Shown here: positions 62,515-64,000 of the stretch, piece by piece
Numbering within the stretch: the first letter of the stretch is position 1
Layout of the letters: every line of letters starts with the position of its first letter
Assembly (NCBI RefSeq): GCF_041410465.1
Contig: NZ_CP166961.1
Span: 930,001-994,000 of the forward strand
Direction of reading: 5' to 3'
Length of the DNA stretch: 64,000 nt
DNA from: Thalassotalea sp. 273M-4
Lineage (GTDB): Bacteria > Pseudomonadota > Gammaproteobacteria > Enterobacterales > Alteromonadaceae
Made by a program: the position numbers and the translations under genes
The notes under the pieces: model-generated
The model's database searches: none
What the model was told of the DNA's origin: nothing
What the model saw: only the letters and a program-made list of their open reading frames with translations

Positions 62515-63198
62515 GTGTCAGATAATAACAATACTTGCATCAAGGCAAGCAGTGAAAATATGACGGAAGAGACCAACTTGCCAAATCAGAATAAAGCCAT
62601 TGGTATACAAGGTTTTTTCGCCCAGCTTACGCCAGAGCCCATAGCCGTTGAAAAAAACGAAGAAGAAAATTTTGAGCAGTCGTTAACTCAGCTATTGGCA
62701 TCCACCATTAGCCAAGGGCTTGAGGACTTTAAGGATAAATTACAAACCAAACAAGCGATAAATAGTTCAAATAAAGCATTGCAAGCCAGTGCGTTGATTG
62801 GACGTAATGTCGCTATCAAGGGTGGAAAAGTACACTTTGAGCTCAGTAGACCGGTTGAAGGTAAAATATTCACCCCTAAGCCTGTGAGCCAGGCCTTAGT
62901 ATATGTGGAAAACGCCCAACTTGAGATCATTCGTATTATTCCTTTAGGTGATTTAGCACAAGGGCAAACAACTTTCAGTTGGAACGGTGTTGATCGAAAT
63001 GGTCGTGAAGCTCCAGAAGGGGAATATCGATTTATCGTATCTGCAATTGGCTCATCGGCGGTTATTGAATTAGAAGTCTTTACGCATCATAAAGTCATTA
63101 AAGTGGGACTAGATGAAAGCAGTGATGATATGAAATTAACCTTTGAAAACGATCAGTCAATGTCGCTGTCTTCGATATCTGAAATAGAGTTAAGTTAA
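62515..63198 (+). CDS. FlgD-like flagellar protein with altered N-terminus
   Basis: 227 residues. The C-terminal half is a FlgD Ig/FlgD-tudor type domain: KALQASALIGRNVAIKGGKV, then IIPLGDLAQGQTTFSWNGVD, RNGREAPEGEYRFIVSA. The N-terminus lacks the usual FlgD export segment (FLxLLxxQLxxQDP); the corresponding part reads QGFFAQLTPEPIAVEKNEEE. So it is a divergent copy or a specialised paralogue, not evidently the main hook cap protein. GTG start with GGA upstream. It precedes the FlrB-type kinase gene by 165 bases and has a sigma54-like promoter. Confidence 0.75.
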   Translation: MSDNNNTCIKASSENMTEETNLPNQNKAIGIQGFFAQLTPEPIAVEKNEEENFEQSLTQLLASTISQGLEDFKDKLQTKQAINSSNKALQASALIGRNVAIKGGKVHFELSRPVEGKIFTPKPVSQALVYVENAQLEIIRIIPLGDLAQGQTTFSWNGVDRNGREAPEGEYRFIVSAIGSSAVIELEVFTHHKVIKVGLDESSDDMKLTFENDQSMSLSSISEIELS

Positions 63199-63363
63199 AA
63201 TTATTTTAACTATACCAAGCCGTTACAAGTGGTTAAAGGTTGACCGTTCAGGTTGGAATTTGATTTAAATCCTTTTTGTAATGTTAAAAATTGCATATTA
63301 TGACAAAAATTTATTCTTAAAGATTAGAGCTCAAAAGAATATAGAACAAACGGAGAGAGTACT

Positions 63364-64000
63364 ATGAGCATGACTGGTGGGGTGACCATGCTATCCACAG
63401 CGTCAACTGCTTCAACATCAGGCACCGGGTTGTTGGTAACCGAATCTTACAGTGGTGAACTTGATACCTTGCGTCTGCAAGCAAATCAATTTAATCAATT
63501 ATTTGATGTTATGCCGGCGGGTGTGGTGATTATCGATGGTGATGGCGTCGTAGTGAAAGCGAATAAGACAGCCATATCGCTATTTTCGATGGACTTGGTA
63601 GGCCAAGCTTGGATTGATGTGATAAAACAAGCATTTAAACCTCGTGCCGATGATGGTCATGAAGTGTCCCTTAAAGATGGTCGCCGAGTAAAGCTAGACG
63701 TGTCCTCATTTGCATCACAAGCAGGTCAGTTGATTCTTATCACCGACTTAACCGAAACCCGTTTGTTACAAGAAAAACTGGGCAAGATGGAAAAACTATC
63801 TGCATTAGGTAAGATGGTGTCTACCCTCGCGCATCAAATTAGAACGCCTTTGTCGGCAGCCATGTTGTATTGCTCTAATCTAGGAAACGCTGACTTGCCT
63901 GAAGAAAAGCGCAGTAGTTTTCTCGATAAACTTGCTGATCGTCTGCAGACATTAGAGCAACAAGTGAACGACATGCTTTTATTTGCTAAAAGTGGTGGTA
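63364..64000 (+). CDS. flrB: FlrB/FleS-type histidine kinase, 3' truncated by window edge
   Basis: The first 212 residues are visible: a low-complexity N-terminus, a PAS domain (FNQLFDVMPAGVVIIDGDGV, then VVKANKTAISLF) and the HisKA segment SALGKMVSTLAHQIRTPLSA with the phosphoacceptor His, followed by LADRLQTLEQQVNDMLLFAK. These match FlrB/FleS, the sensor kinase that activates flagellar class III genes through FlrC and sigma54. GGAGAGAG lies before the ATG at 63364. The ATPase domain is beyond the window. Confidence 0.85.
   Translation, partial: MSMTGGVTMLSTASTASTSGTGLLVTESYSGELDTLRLQANQFNQLFDVMPAGVVIIDGDGVVVKANKTAISLFSMDLVGQAWIDVIKQAFKPRADDGHEVSLKDGRRVKLDVSSFASQAGQLILITDLTETRLLQEKLGKMEKLSALGKMVSTLAHQIRTPLSAAMLYCSNLGNADLPEEKRSSFLDKLADRLQTLEQQVNDMLLFAKSGG

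Overview
The window looks like a chromosomal segment of a marine gammaproteobacterium of the order Alteromonadales, most likely Colwelliaceae (Thalassotalea/Colwellia-like). This is judged from gene content (HdfR next to MaoP/YifE, an etfBA/ETF-QO pair, epd-pgk-fbaA, smpB-ratA-ratB, a FlrB-type flagellar kinase), from AT-rich codon use and from the style of the proteins. The assignment is by protein recognition only; no database search was possible.

Layout. Bases 1-24,925 are ordinary chromosome: a truncated TauE/SafE permease, a fumarylacetoacetase-family enzyme, YciH, the electron-transfer-flavoprotein genes etfBA with a divergent ETF-ubiquinone oxidoreductase, PdxH, a large M16 lipoprotein peptidase, an EAL-domain membrane protein with a decayed GGDEF site, a FadL porin, a GIY-YIG gene bracketed by REP-like palindromes, the divergent hdfR/maoP pair, a two-gene module of an ATP-grasp ligase and an N-formylglutamate-amidohydrolase/DUF1704 metallopeptidase fusion, YqfB, an aldo/keto reductase, a rhomboid protease, an aldehyde dehydrogenase and a secreted HNH nuclease.

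A genomic island of about 25 kb (25,481-50,546) is inserted at the 3' end of the tmRNA gene ssrA. It is bounded by 47-bp imperfect direct repeats that contain the 3' end of ssrA and its terminator, and its P4-type integrase lies just inside the ssrA-proximal end. An internal 14-bp copy of the tmRNA 3' end at 28,246 suggests successive insertions. The island carries a replication/regulation set (a MatP-like ribbon-helix-helix protein divergent from a winged-helix protein, a YagK/YfjJ-type protein with a 9-bp microsatellite, a minimal tyrosine recombinase, DUF2787, RadC, AlpA). It also carries an unrecognised operon (31,353-37,071) with a WYL regulator, a TerB-like protein and coiled-coil/membrane proteins. 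A defence block follows: McrBC, remains of a type I restriction-modification locus around an intact PD-(D/E)XK gene, and a 1,255-residue SIR2 protein.

Bases 50,543-64,000 return to the chromosome: ssrA (tag peptide ANDETFALAA), a DUF4442 hotdog protein, smpB, ratA, ratB/rnfH, a LysR regulator, a DUF481 outer-membrane protein, the minus-strand series tkt-epd-pgk-fbaA (central sugar metabolism), then a sigma54-promoter-like site, a divergent FlgD-like gene and the start of a FlrB-type histidine kinase cut by the window edge.

The best candidates for undescribed biology are the WYL/TerB/membrane operon, the ATP-grasp plus DUF1704 module, and the repeat-bearing YagK-type gene whose ribosome binding site lies inside a perfect hairpin.
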